A DNA stretch of 64,000 bases, taken from positions 496,001 to 560,000 of the forward strand of contig JADJPM010000004.1 in NCBI GenBank assembly GCA_016713245.1, written 5' to 3'. Of the stretch, positions 53,994-62,819 are shown piece after piece; position 1 is the stretch's first letter, and the number at the start of each line of letters is the position of its first letter. Under the pieces are notes generated by a model. It worked only from the letters and a program-made list of their open reading frames with translations. It did not search any database and had not been told where the DNA came from. The translations under genes and the position numbers were made by a program. The stretch is from Verrucomicrobiaceae bacterium. GTDB lineage: Bacteria > Verrucomicrobiota > Verrucomicrobiia > Verrucomicrobiales > Verrucomicrobiaceae.

Positions 53994-55994
53994 TCAGGCC
54001 TTCTCGTCTTCGAGTTTCTTCGCCAGAAACTCAGCCGCGGCATGCCACTTCATCTTCTGGCGCAGCAGGTGCAGGAAGGTCGCCTCGCGGGAGCGGTTGA
54101 TGTAGCGCTGCCAGACGTAGATGAGGTCGAACAAGAGTGAGGCGATCCACCAAAGAAACAAAAAGCCCGCACCGCTGCCGATGGCGGTGGTCAGCGACAT
54201 GTTCTTGTCCCGGAAGAGCCAGAGAACCACGACTCCCAGTGCACCGCCACCCGCCATCATCTGCCACCGCAGCGCCCACACGGGTGATTTGCCGCTGTTC
54301 TGGCTCCAATGCCGGGCGACATCGCCTGCGAAAAGCACGAGGAGCGAAGGAACGAAGAGGAGCAGGCACGCCGTCCCGGCGCTTGCCGAGCCACGGAACT
54401 GAAAAGCGATCATCAGGGATGCCGCCCAGAAAAGCAGTCCGGACATGGACACGGAGGTGTTCAAGACGGCGTTCAATCGGCTCAGCGTCGTGGTGCCGAG
54501 CAGTGTCAGTGAGCAGGCGATGATTCCCGGCCAACTGCGCAGCCAGTTCGCGATGGCGTGGCCGTCGAAATCCGTCCGTTGGATCAACTCCACTGCATCA
54601 GCCGTCATTCCTTTGTTCAGCACGAGCACGGCAGCCACATGCATCGCCGCCACGATCACCCAGGGCCAAAGCGGGCTCGTTCGTCCCCATTTCGTGGCTC
54701 CGGGTGGCGTGGTCGCGGAATTTCCGAGAATGGCGCTGTCACGGATGTGGCGGAAGAGCTCCACGTCATCGAAGTAGTCCACATGCGCCTTTCCGGCCAT
54801 CGGGTAGCGCCGGAAGCCGTGATCGTGACGCACGTTTGCATTCTGCTTGAAATCAAACGCGTCACAGCCCCAGAGGAGGAGTTTTTGACGCGCGGTGTCG
54901 AGGTCGTAGCCCACTGGATCGGCCAGATCGTAGTAGTTCCGCCAGCGAATCTTCTTGGCGGCTTCGAATTGGACCCACTTCTTCTTCATCTCCGCATGCT
55001 GCTTCCGGCGTTCGGCAGTGAGTTTGTCGCATTGATCACAGGCGGACTGGCAGGCCGCGCAGCCTTCGTGTTTTCGGGCACACGTTTCGTGAGCCACCTT
55101 CTCATCGAGGATGCGCTCCACAAAAGCCTCCTCGCCATTGGCGGAGGCACCCCACATCTCCGGCCAGAGGATCAAGTGCTTGTCGATGGGAGAACCGAAG
55201 GTTGTCAGGCTTTCCACGCGTTCCACCCAGCCCTGCCGCGGTTTGCCGGTGGGACTCAGTCGAAGTGCGTCGAGCAAGGTGAAGAGAGTCATCACCGATC
55301 CCTCGCTGTGGGCCACGAAATGCAGCTTTGCAGCTGGAAACAATTTGGCCAGGTGGCGCATGCGTTGCTTGAAACGCACGAGACAGCGACGGCGCACATA
55401 CATGAAGTCCGCCACCTGCTGAACGTCGCCGAGGTATTGCTCGGTGATCTTGCCGAGGTCGAAAGTGAAGATGCCTGCCTTGTCCGTGAGGTAGAGCAGG
55501 TTTCCCAGCAGCTTCACCGTTTCCGCGACCTCTTCTACCACCGAGGCGCCGAGGCTCAGGCTGCCTTCTGCAAAGTCGCTCGCTAGGTCATGTCGCTGGC
55601 GCAGTCGGTCCACCACGCTGCCGGCCCAGGGCGGCGATCCCTCGATACGGAATCCGCTTTTTTCCGTGTCGCGGAGAATGTCCGCCCAGTGGATTTCTGC
55701 GAAGGCCATGTGGGCGAGGTCGCTGATGTCGTCCTCCATTGGCGTGAAGCTGATCGCGTCGTCATAGACCGGGTTCGCAGGTGTGTGTCCCTCCCATAGG
55801 CCCGAAGGCAGCCGCACAGCCTGACGCGAGTCCTTCCGGCGGATATATGTGCGGGCCATCAGGCCAGCCACACTGGCGGCCATGTCATTGCGCCGCTGGT
55901 CGCCCATGCCATGCACGGTGATGATGAGTTTGTCGCATGCCGCGTTGTTGCGGCTGTAAACCTTCGGAAAGCGATCATGCGTCTGCTGGCTCAT
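53994..55994 (-). CDS. Membrane-bound alpha/beta-hydrolase-like protein
   Basis: The 666-residue protein has an N-terminal alpha/beta-hydrolase region: LIITVHGMGDQRRND (oxyanion-loop HGMG at 28-31) and KLHFVAHSEGSVMTLFTLLDAL (nucleophile Ser in AHSEGS near residue 240). The expected G of G-x-S-x-G is Ala. A Cys-rich hinge CARKHEGCAACQSACDQCDK lies near 315-335. After residue 460 there are about five membrane segments (VIVAAMHVAAVLVL, IIACSLTLLGTTT, MSGLLFWAASLMIAF, CLLLFVPSLLVLFA, FLFLWWIASLLFDLIYVW). Substrate unknown. The ATG at 55994 is chosen. Confidence 0.65.
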   Translation of the reverse strand: MSQQTHDRFPKVYSRNNAACDKLIITVHGMGDQRRNDMAASVAGLMARTYIRRKDSRQAVRLPSGLWEGHTPANPVYDDAISFTPMEDDISDLAHMAFAEIHWADILRDTEKSGFRIEGSPPWAGSVVDRLRQRHDLASDFAEGSLSLGASVVEEVAETVKLLGNLLYLTDKAGIFTFDLGKITEQYLGDVQQVADFMYVRRRCLVRFKQRMRHLAKLFPAAKLHFVAHSEGSVMTLFTLLDALRLSPTGKPRQGWVERVESLTTFGSPIDKHLILWPEMWGASANGEEAFVERILDEKVAHETCARKHEGCAACQSACDQCDKLTAERRKQHAEMKKKWVQFEAAKKIRWRNYYDLADPVGYDLDTARQKLLLWGCDAFDFKQNANVRHDHGFRRYPMAGKAHVDYFDDVELFRHIRDSAILGNSATTPPGATKWGRTSPLWPWVIVAAMHVAAVLVLNKGMTADAVELIQRTDFDGHAIANWLRSWPGIIACSLTLLGTTTLSRLNAVLNTSVSMSGLLFWAASLMIAFQFRGSASAGTACLLLFVPSLLVLFAGDVARHWSQNSGKSPVWALRWQMMAGGGALGVVVLWLFRDKNMSLTTAIGSGAGFLFLWWIASLLFDLIYVWQRYINRSREATFLHLLRQKMKWHAAAEFLAKKLEDEKA

Positions 55995-56090
55995 GGATGC
56001 AGATTTCAGCAGAACGCGTGACGTCTTGCCAGACTTTTCCCAAATCGTCACCGGGATAGAAGCCGTTGCCGCTCCCGTTTTGCCTCGCAC

Positions 56091-58262
56091 ATGATGAGAT
56101 TACTGTGCCAGGTCCTGTTCAGCCTCTTCTTTACCATCCGCGTTTTCGGTGGAGGGCTTTCGAATGAGATCGACGCCTTGCTGGAGCAGGACTGGACCAA
56201 AAACGGCCTCAAATCTAACCCGACTGTCTCCGACGAGATCTTTGCCCGGCGGCTCCACCTCGATGTGATCGGACGCATCCCCACGCGAGAAGAGCTTTTG
56301 GCCTTTCTTGCCGATCCGGCACCCGACAAGCGGTCTCACCTGATCGACCGGCTGCTCGCCAGCGAGGGCTTTGACCAGCATCAGTTTCATTTTTTCGCCG
56401 ACCTCCTCCGCGTGCAGTCGCGGGCGAATGGAGGGCAGGGGGACATGACCTCGAAACCCTACGTCGAGCATGTGAAGCGCCGCATCCGCGAAAACATGCC
56501 TTACGATGCCTTCGTCCGCGAGCTGCTCACCGCGCAGGGCAAGGTGTGGGACAATCCCGCCATCGGCTATTACATGCGCGACCTCGGCATGCCGCTCGAC
56601 AACCTGTCGAACACCCTGCGCGTCTTCCTCGGCACCCGCATCGAGTGCGCCCAGTGCCACAACCACCCCTTCGACAAATGGACGCAGATGCAATTCTACC
56701 AGATGGCGGCCTTCACCTACCCGCTGGAGACGAATTTCACCGGCGTGGCGGAAAAAGGCGCGCTCACTGACCTCAAGCGGGCCGCGGAAAAGAAGCCCGA
56801 GCTGGCTGGCGGCACGCGCCACCTAGGTCGCGTGTTTGAGAACCTGGGCGACTTCGTCCGCTACAGCAAGGTCCAGGCTCTTCCGAGCCGCGTGCTGAAG
56901 CTCCCGCACGATTATCAATACTCCGACGCCAAACCGCACGACGCCGTCCCGGCCGCCACCATCCTCGGCAAGCCGGTCACGGGAGATTTGCGAGCCTTCG
57001 CCGCCTGGATGACCTCGCCGGAGAATCCGCGCTTCACCAAGGTCATCGCCAACCGCCTCTGGAAACGGGTTTTCGGCGCGGGGCTCATCGAGCCGGTGGA
57101 CGAGCTCTTCGACAGCACTGTGGCGGTGAATCCCGCGCTCATGACCCGGCTCGAAAAGCTCATGGTCGAGCTGCGCTACGACCTGAAGGCCTTCCTTCGC
57201 GTGCTCTACAACACCCGCGCCTATCAAAACGAGGCCACCCGACAAGAACTCGTCGCCGGCGAGCCCTGCCACTTCACCGGCCCGCTGCTCCGCCGCCTCA
57301 CCGCAGAGCAGATCTACGACAGCTTCGTCACCCTCATCCATGCCACGCCCGATCTCCCGCGCCGCAAGGGCATCGACACAGAGATGGCTCAGAAGCTCGT
57401 CTATCGCGGCAAGCTCAGCGATGCGCTCGATTTGATGACGCCGCAGGAGATCTTCGACGGCTCGATGAAGGCCTCCGAGGTTTACGAGTCCGTCTCCGCC
57501 CGTGCCAAGCCGCTGCGGGATGCCTACACCGCCGCGCAGAAAGCCAAGGACAAGCCGCTGATCGAAAAACTGAACCTCGAAATCCGCAGCGTCGAGTTTG
57601 TGGCTCGCACCGGCATTCACGACCATGTCGTCGTTCCCGCCGTGGCACGGCTCTATACCAAAAAGACCGGCCAGCCCGCGCCGCCGCCCATTCCTGTCGT
57701 GAAACCGAGTCTCGAAGAACTCAAAAAGGCCGGGCAAAACCGCGCCTACATCGACGTGCCCGGCTACGACATCGATCAGGCCATCCCGCGAGAAGAAAAA
57801 GCTGCCGAGGAGGCGCGTGAAGCCATCTTCCGCGAGGAAGCCAGCCGTCTGGGCCTCTCCGATCTCGAAGCCTATCTCAAGGCCCGCCGCGCCCAAGCCC
57901 GCGACTGGCCCCGCGCCGCCGATCTCGACTCTCCCGCGCCTCGCGGCCATTACCTGCGCGATTTCGGCCAGAGTGATCGTGACCTTATCGAGAACTCGAA
58001 TGCGGATGCCTCCATGCCCCAGGCACTCGTGTTGATGAACAGCGAGCTATTCGAAAGCATCCTCAAACCTCACACTCAACTCCGTCAGAACCTCGACCAT
58101 GCTCACGACACAGATGCGCAGGTCACCGCGGCTTATCAGACCATCTTGTCCCGTCTTCCGAGTCCAGCCGAAAGAGCAGCTTGGTCCAAATCCGGCCTCA
58201 CGAGCATCGAAGACCTCGTTTTCGCGCTCATCAACACGCAGCAGTTCCTTTTCGTTCGCTGA
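56091..58262 (+). CDS. DUF1549/DUF1553 protein (no cytochrome domain)
   Basis: The 723-residue protein has a hydrophobic signal (LLCQVLFSLFFTIRVFGGG), DUF1549 (RRLHLDVIGRIPTREELLAFLADPAPDKRSHLIDRLLAS; note the DRLLAS block) with one heme motif CAQCHNHPFDKW, and DUF1553 (NPRFTKVIANRLWKRVFGAGLIEPVDELFD). A highly charged helical insert (about 450-620) precedes the last block SMPQALVLMNSELFES. It has no adjacent DUF1501 gene. The double ATG (56091, 56094) leaves the exact start open. Confidence 0.9.
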   Translation: MMRLLCQVLFSLFFTIRVFGGGLSNEIDALLEQDWTKNGLKSNPTVSDEIFARRLHLDVIGRIPTREELLAFLADPAPDKRSHLIDRLLASEGFDQHQFHFFADLLRVQSRANGGQGDMTSKPYVEHVKRRIRENMPYDAFVRELLTAQGKVWDNPAIGYYMRDLGMPLDNLSNTLRVFLGTRIECAQCHNHPFDKWTQMQFYQMAAFTYPLETNFTGVAEKGALTDLKRAAEKKPELAGGTRHLGRVFENLGDFVRYSKVQALPSRVLKLPHDYQYSDAKPHDAVPAATILGKPVTGDLRAFAAWMTSPENPRFTKVIANRLWKRVFGAGLIEPVDELFDSTVAVNPALMTRLEKLMVELRYDLKAFLRVLYNTRAYQNEATRQELVAGEPCHFTGPLLRRLTAEQIYDSFVTLIHATPDLPRRKGIDTEMAQKLVYRGKLSDALDLMTPQEIFDGSMKASEVYESVSARAKPLRDAYTAAQKAKDKPLIEKLNLEIRSVEFVARTGIHDHVVVPAVARLYTKKTGQPAPPPIPVVKPSLEELKKAGQNRAYIDVPGYDIDQAIPREEKAAEEAREAIFREEASRLGLSDLEAYLKARRAQARDWPRAADLDSPAPRGHYLRDFGQSDRDLIENSNADASMPQALVLMNSELFESILKPHTQLRQNLDHAHDTDAQVTAAYQTILSRLPSPAERAAWSKSGLTSIEDLVFALINTQQFLFVR

Positions 58263-58319
58263 CCCCGTGTTTTGCATCTTGAACCATGGGTGGCCTGCTC
58301 CACTTTGAGCGCTCTCTTC

Positions 58320-59330
58320 ATGTTCAAAAAACGCCGTTGGCTCAAAATCGCGCTTCTCATCGTCCTCACGGGCGTGCTGGGTGCGTACATGGCTGGCGAG
58401 ATCTTTTATAATTTGAACAGCAATCTCGTGTTTGTGGCCGTTCGAGATGCGGAAAGCACGCCGCTGAAAATTCGCCTCAAACGAGGTGCGTGGAAGTCTC
58501 CCACGGATCTCACCCCGGCTGATCTCTCTGCCGCACTCATTGAGAGACATTCCGAGCCGGGCCTGCGCTGGTCTTCGCTGCATGTCAGCCGTGATGCCGG
58601 GCTACGGGCAAATCTGGCGCAGAAGATTTTCGGAGCGCAGGTGCATGTCGTCACCATCTCGCCGGATCGTTTTGACTTCATGACCTCCTTCCGGCCGAAA
58701 TTTGCTGTCACCTCGGCGCGTGAGCGGATGGACTCGGAGAATCTATGGTTCTCCATCACCTCGAATTTCCGCGACCCGAAGGGCAAACCGATGGGTTGGG
58801 TCTATCACGAGGGCGTCCGGCAGAATAATCCGTTCGGCGACTGGAGCGGCTGCTTCTTTGTGAAGGGCGGAAGACCTTACTTCGGCCCTAAATCACTCGA
58901 AGTGGAGGTGCCGGGGCCGATTCAAGAAGGCTCGCAGGTGTATCCAGCGGTGATGAAGAACCACACCATCTTTTCTTATGTGGAATTGAAGCCAGACGAG
59001 TTCTTCGACGGCTCAAAGATCACCTACCGGGCGCTTGGCGGCATGAAGAAGGATGGCAGCATCGTCTTCGTGCTCAGTGGCGATGGCGGTGTGATGAATG
59101 TGGCCGAGGTATCTGAAATCGCCCGCAAGCTCGACGTGCAGCATGCCACGCTTCTCGATGGGGGACGTGCCTTGCAATACTCGATCCGCACCGAAGATGG
59201 CCCGTGGCATTTCTCCGCCTTCAACACCCTGCTGCCCGTCGAGAGGAAGCCTCTCGAAAGGCAGCTCTCGCCGGTTTACATCGGCGTGCGGCGCAAACCG
59301 CCGCCGGTGGTGGGCCTCACGACGCCGTGA
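58320..59330 (+). CDS. NAGPA-like phosphodiester glycosidase domain protein
   Basis: The 336-residue product has one N-terminal membrane or signal segment (IALLIVLTGVLGAYMAG). The C-terminal half is a phosphodiester glycosidase (NAGPA) domain with FVLSGDGGVMNVAEVSEIARKLDVQHATLLDGGRALQYSI. The family uncovers mannose-phosphodiesters or acts on exopolysaccharides; the substrate here is unknown. The ATG at 58320 starts the signal. Its 3' end overlaps the convergent PPOX gene by 14 bases. Confidence 0.78.
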   Translation: MFKKRRWLKIALLIVLTGVLGAYMAGEIFYNLNSNLVFVAVRDAESTPLKIRLKRGAWKSPTDLTPADLSAALIERHSEPGLRWSSLHVSRDAGLRANLAQKIFGAQVHVVTISPDRFDFMTSFRPKFAVTSARERMDSENLWFSITSNFRDPKGKPMGWVYHEGVRQNNPFGDWSGCFFVKGGRPYFGPKSLEVEVPGPIQEGSQVYPAVMKNHTIFSYVELKPDEFFDGSKITYRALGGMKKDGSIVFVLSGDGGVMNVAEVSEIARKLDVQHATLLDGGRALQYSIRTEDGPWHFSAFNTLLPVERKPLERQLSPVYIGVRRKPPPVVGLTTP

Positions 59331-59769
59331 GCGGGACCTCGAAATACTCCAGCGCCCACTCCCGCATGTAGCGCACGCGGTTGGGTGTGAAGCGGTAGAT
59401 GATCAGCTCGGGATTTTCGAGACTGCCGAGGTAGGCGCGGAGCAGCGGGCTGGCATTCCAGATCTCTTCGAGCAGCGGACGATCGGTCACGATCTCGGCG
59501 GTGGCGGTGATGCGCACCTGGTTGTGCTCGTCGTCCATGTAACAAAGCTCCGCTTTCGAATTGGCCGCCAGTTCCTGCGTCTTGCCGTAGCGCCGCAGAT
59601 TGGCCACATAGACGACAAAGTCATCCGTGCGCACCGGCGAGACCGGGCGGGCACGCGCCTGATCTCCCTCGCAGGTGGCGAGCACGGGAAACTTCGCTCG
59701 CTTCATCGTTTCAAGAGCGAGAGCGGGCACTTCGGCGGAATCAATCGGCTTCGGTTTGGGCTGGGACAT
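59317..59769 (-). CDS. Pyridoxamine 5'-phosphate oxidase family protein
   Basis: The 150-residue protein has a split-barrel flavin-binding fold: MKRAKFPVLATCEGDQARARPVSPVRTDDFVVYVANLRRYGKTQELAANSKAELCYMDD. It probably binds FMN or F420-like cofactor. The short length suggests a general-stress or flavin-reductase type rather than PdxH. It stands alone on its strand. Confidence 0.78.
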   Translation of the reverse strand: MSQPKPKPIDSAEVPALALETMKRAKFPVLATCEGDQARARPVSPVRTDDFVVYVANLRRYGKTQELAANSKAELCYMDDEHNQVRITATAEIVTDRPLLEEIWNASPLLRAYLGSLENPELIIYRFTPNRVRYMREWALEYFEVPLTAS

Positions 59770-59867
59770 GCGTGTGGATCAAACGCACGGTGCGGATGGC
59801 TGTCATCACCAATTTGAGCCGGAAAGACCCCGGTTGACGCCTCACGGGCGGGCCGGTATTCTCCGCC

Positions 59868-60590
59868 ATGATTTTACCAGCACCCACCACCTGCTTTGAG
59901 ACCGACAGGGCGGGCGAGATCATTTACCCGGTCGATAATGGAGAACCCTTGAGCAACGACACCGAGCACCTCAAATGGATCACCTTCCTCAAAAACGGCC
60001 TTGAGGACTGGTTTGGAGACCGGACGGACGTTTTCGTAGCGGCTGACCTGCTCTGGTATCCTGTCGAAGGCCGTCCTGATATCTCGAAAGCGCCCGATGT
60101 CATGGTGGTGCTCGATCATCCCGCTGGGGAGCGCATGAGCTACCAGCAGTGGAAGGAGAACAACCGCTGCCCGGATGTCGTTTTCGAGTTCATCTCGAAA
60201 AGCAACACGGCGGACGAGATGATGGACAAGCTCGATTTTTACTCGGACATGGGCTGCCTGGAGTTTTTCATCTACGACTACCGCCGCGGCAAGTTCAATG
60301 CCTTCCGCCGCAACGGAGGAAACTGCCTGCAAAAGAAGCCTGCCGAGACTGACGGCACCTGGCTGAGCAAGACGCTCGGAATGACTTTCGGTCTGGATGA
60401 GGGAGGCCGCCTGTGGGTGCGCCGACCAGACGGCAAGCTCATGGAAACCCAGCGTCAGCTAGCCCGCCGCGCCGAACACGAGGCCAATCGTGCCGAACAG
60501 GAATCAAAGCGTGCCGAACAGGAAGCTCAAAAAGCGGCCAGATTGGCAGCCAAGCTCCGTGAGTTGGGTGTCGATCCAGATCTCCTCTAA
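59868..60590 (+). CDS. Uma2-family (DUF820) endonuclease-like protein with coiled-coil tail
   Basis: The 240-residue protein has a restriction-like fold typical of Uma2: ADLLWYPVEGRPDISKAPDVMVVLDHP, then CPDVVFEFISKSNTADEMMDKLDFYSDMGCLEFFIYDYRRGKFNAFRRNG, giving Asp, Glu and Lys candidates for a PD-(D/E)xK site. The tail (about 195-230) is RAEHEANRAEQESKRAEQEAQKAARLAAKLRELGV, a heptad-like coiled coil. Such proteins are common in multi-copy families of unknown role. The stop overlaps the convergent FadJ gene stop by four bases. Confidence 0.85.
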   Translation: MILPAPTTCFETDRAGEIIYPVDNGEPLSNDTEHLKWITFLKNGLEDWFGDRTDVFVAADLLWYPVEGRPDISKAPDVMVVLDHPAGERMSYQQWKENNRCPDVVFEFISKSNTADEMMDKLDFYSDMGCLEFFIYDYRRGKFNAFRRNGGNCLQKKPAETDGTWLSKTLGMTFGLDEGGRLWVRRPDGKLMETQRQLARRAEHEANRAEQESKRAEQEAQKAARLAAKLRELGVDPDLL

Positions 60591-62587
60591 TAGTCCACGA
60601 TCCCCGTGTCCCGGGCGAAGGTGATGGGGCCGCCGCGGAAGGGTGGGTAGCCGGTGCCGAGGACCATGGCGAGGTCGATGTCGTCGGCGCTGCGGGCGAT
60701 GCCTTCTTTGAGGCACTTCATGGCTTCCTGGCTGAGCAGCAGGGCCAGTTTGGACTGGATGCACTCGTGGCTCGGCAGGCGGTTGTGAGTGGGCGGTGGA
60801 ATCTCGCGGCCGTTTTCGTAGCGGTAGAAGCCCTGGCCGCTCTTTTTGCCGAGGTGACCGGCGGCGATCATCTTTTCAAAGGCATCCGTCTTGGCGACAT
60901 GCGTGGCGACATCAAGGCCGATCTCATCGAGCAGGCGCATCGGGCCCATCGGCATGCCGAATTCGAGCATCGCTTCGTCGATGTCCCTCACGGCGATGCC
61001 GCTTTGATGAAGACGCACGGCTTCCATCAGATAAGGCACCAAAATGCGGTTCACGAGGAAGCCGGGGCTGTCTTTGACGACGATGGGCACCTTGCCGATC
61101 TTTTGCACAAAGCTCACCGCCGTGGCGAGCACCTCGGGCGAGGTCTCCGGCAAGGTGATGATCTCCACCAAGGGCATGCGATGCACCGGATTGAAGAAAT
61201 GCAGGCCGATGACACGCTCGGGATGCGGCACGGTTTGGGCTAATTCAGCCACGGAAAGGGCGCTGGTATTGGTTGCGAGGATGGTGTCGGCGGAGACGCG
61301 GGCGGCGAGATCGGCGAAGATCTTCTTTTTGAGGTCCATGCTCTCGGTGGCGGCTTCGATGAGGAGGTGGTGGCGAGTGAGCGGGACCTTGTCGGTGGTC
61401 GTCGCGATGCGGTCGAGGGTGTCACGGGCCTGCACCTTCGTGACGAGTCGGCGGCGGGTGGCATCGGAAACGAGGCCTTGAATGCGCTCCATGCCGCGAG
61501 CGAGGCTTTCGGAGGCGACGTCGGTCATCAAAACGCGGACCCCTCGCGAAGCGAGGGCGTGGGCGATGCCGCTGCCCATCACGCCCGCGCCGATGACGAC
61601 GGCATCATGAATGGGGATCGCAGTTCCAGCTGCGGCGGGTCGTTTGGCGGCTTCTTCGCGTTTGAAGAAGAGGTCGATGAGCCGGGAGGTGTCGCGGCTT
61701 TGGATGAGCTCGGCCACGGCATCGCGTTCGAGTTTCAATCCATCATCGATCACGCCATGAGCGGCTCGGGTGACGACGTCGATGGCTTTGGGGATGGCTG
61801 GGTAAAGGCCTCGCGTTTTGGCGAAGGCCTTCTTTTTGGCAAAATGGCCGATCAGACGCGAAAAGAGGTTTTCGAGGTGAAAACGCGGCGCGGGCCGTTG
61901 TTCGCGAACCAGCCTGCGGGCCAGTTTTTCGAGGTTTTCGGGAGCCACGACATGGCTGACGAGGCCGGCGTGCTTGGCGGCGCTGGCACTTAGCAACCGG
62001 CCACTGGTGATGAGATCGAGCGCTTTTCTCACGCCGATGAGGCGCGGCAGTCGGGTGGAGCCACCCCAAGCGGGGAGAATGCCGAGTTGGGTCTCCGGCA
62101 GGCCGATTTTCGTCGATTCGTGATCGCTGGCGATGCGCCAATCACACGCGAGGGCCACCTCGAAGCCGCCACCCATGGCCGCGCCGTGGATGGCGGCGAT
62201 TTTGGGGATTTTGAGCCTCGCCAGCCGGTCGAAAACGGCCTGGCCGAGCCAGATGAGGTCGTTCACGCGGGCGTGAGGCATGCGTCGGATGGCTTTTAGG
62301 TCCGCCCCAGCCACAAAGATGCGGTCTTTGCCGCTGCGAAGCACGAGGGCTCGCACGCGGGTGTCGTGCTGGAGGGTTTCGAGATGGTGGTTGAACTCGC
62401 GGAGGGTCTCCTCGTTCCAGACGTTGGCGGGTTTGCCGGGGGAATCGAAGACCAGCCAGGCGATGCCGTCGTGATCGACATCGACCCGGAAATGATGCGC
62501 CGTAGCGGAAGGACCGTGGATGATTTGCCAAAGGGCGTGCGGCGCATCGTGGAGCACGTCAGGACGGTCGGAGAGACTCGTTTTCAT
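60587..62587 (-). CDS. fadJ: 3-hydroxyacyl-CoA dehydrogenase / enoyl-CoA hydratase (FadJ-type)
   Basis: The 666-residue bifunctional enzyme carries two steps of fatty-acid beta-oxidation. The hydratase domain (about 20-220) has HGAAMGGGFEVALACDWRIASDHESTKIGLPETQLGILP with the oxyanion-hole glycines and catalytic Glu. The dehydrogenase begins near residue 322 with AVVIGAGVMGSGIAHALASRGVRVLMTD (Rossmann) and has the catalytic His in VIGLHFFNPVHRMPLVEII. A 3HCDH C-terminal domain (KDSPGFLVNRILVPYLMEAV) follows. No thiolase is adjacent. Confidence 0.92.
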   Translation of the reverse strand: MKTSLSDRPDVLHDAPHALWQIIHGPSATAHHFRVDVDHDGIAWLVFDSPGKPANVWNEETLREFNHHLETLQHDTRVRALVLRSGKDRIFVAGADLKAIRRMPHARVNDLIWLGQAVFDRLARLKIPKIAAIHGAAMGGGFEVALACDWRIASDHESTKIGLPETQLGILPAWGGSTRLPRLIGVRKALDLITSGRLLSASAAKHAGLVSHVVAPENLEKLARRLVREQRPAPRFHLENLFSRLIGHFAKKKAFAKTRGLYPAIPKAIDVVTRAAHGVIDDGLKLERDAVAELIQSRDTSRLIDLFFKREEAAKRPAAAGTAIPIHDAVVIGAGVMGSGIAHALASRGVRVLMTDVASESLARGMERIQGLVSDATRRRLVTKVQARDTLDRIATTTDKVPLTRHHLLIEAATESMDLKKKIFADLAARVSADTILATNTSALSVAELAQTVPHPERVIGLHFFNPVHRMPLVEIITLPETSPEVLATAVSFVQKIGKVPIVVKDSPGFLVNRILVPYLMEAVRLHQSGIAVRDIDEAMLEFGMPMGPMRLLDEIGLDVATHVAKTDAFEKMIAAGHLGKKSGQGFYRYENGREIPPPTHNRLPSHECIQSKLALLLSQEAMKCLKEGIARSADDIDLAMVLGTGYPPFRGGPITFARDTGIVDY

Positions 62588-62689
62588 AGCCTGCTAAGGT
62601 TGTTGCAGGCTCTGACGGTGCTGGGGAGGGAAGGTTCAAAAGGGGCTGGGGGGAATGAAAAGAATGCCTAAGTCCGGGTGGTGTCTAGC

Positions 62690-62775
62690 TTTGCATGGCA
62701 ATTATGAATTATACATTGAAGTTAAAAAATTATGGTGCTAGCTTGTATTAATTGTGATAAATTAGAATATCCATA
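62690..62775 (+). promoter_or_regulatory. AT-rich region upstream of the polysaccharide deacetylase
   Basis: This stretch is strikingly A/T-rich compared with the GC-rich surroundings (for example TTATGAATTATACATTGAAG and TTGTATTAATTGTGATAAATT). It precedes the start at 62820 and is likely a promoter or regulatory region, or a sign of imported DNA. No clear -35/-10 pair is assigned. Confidence 0.45.
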
Positions 62776-62819
62776 CAAACGACGTGCCCTTACAGGCTCG
62801 TCTTCCCCCGCAATTGAAC

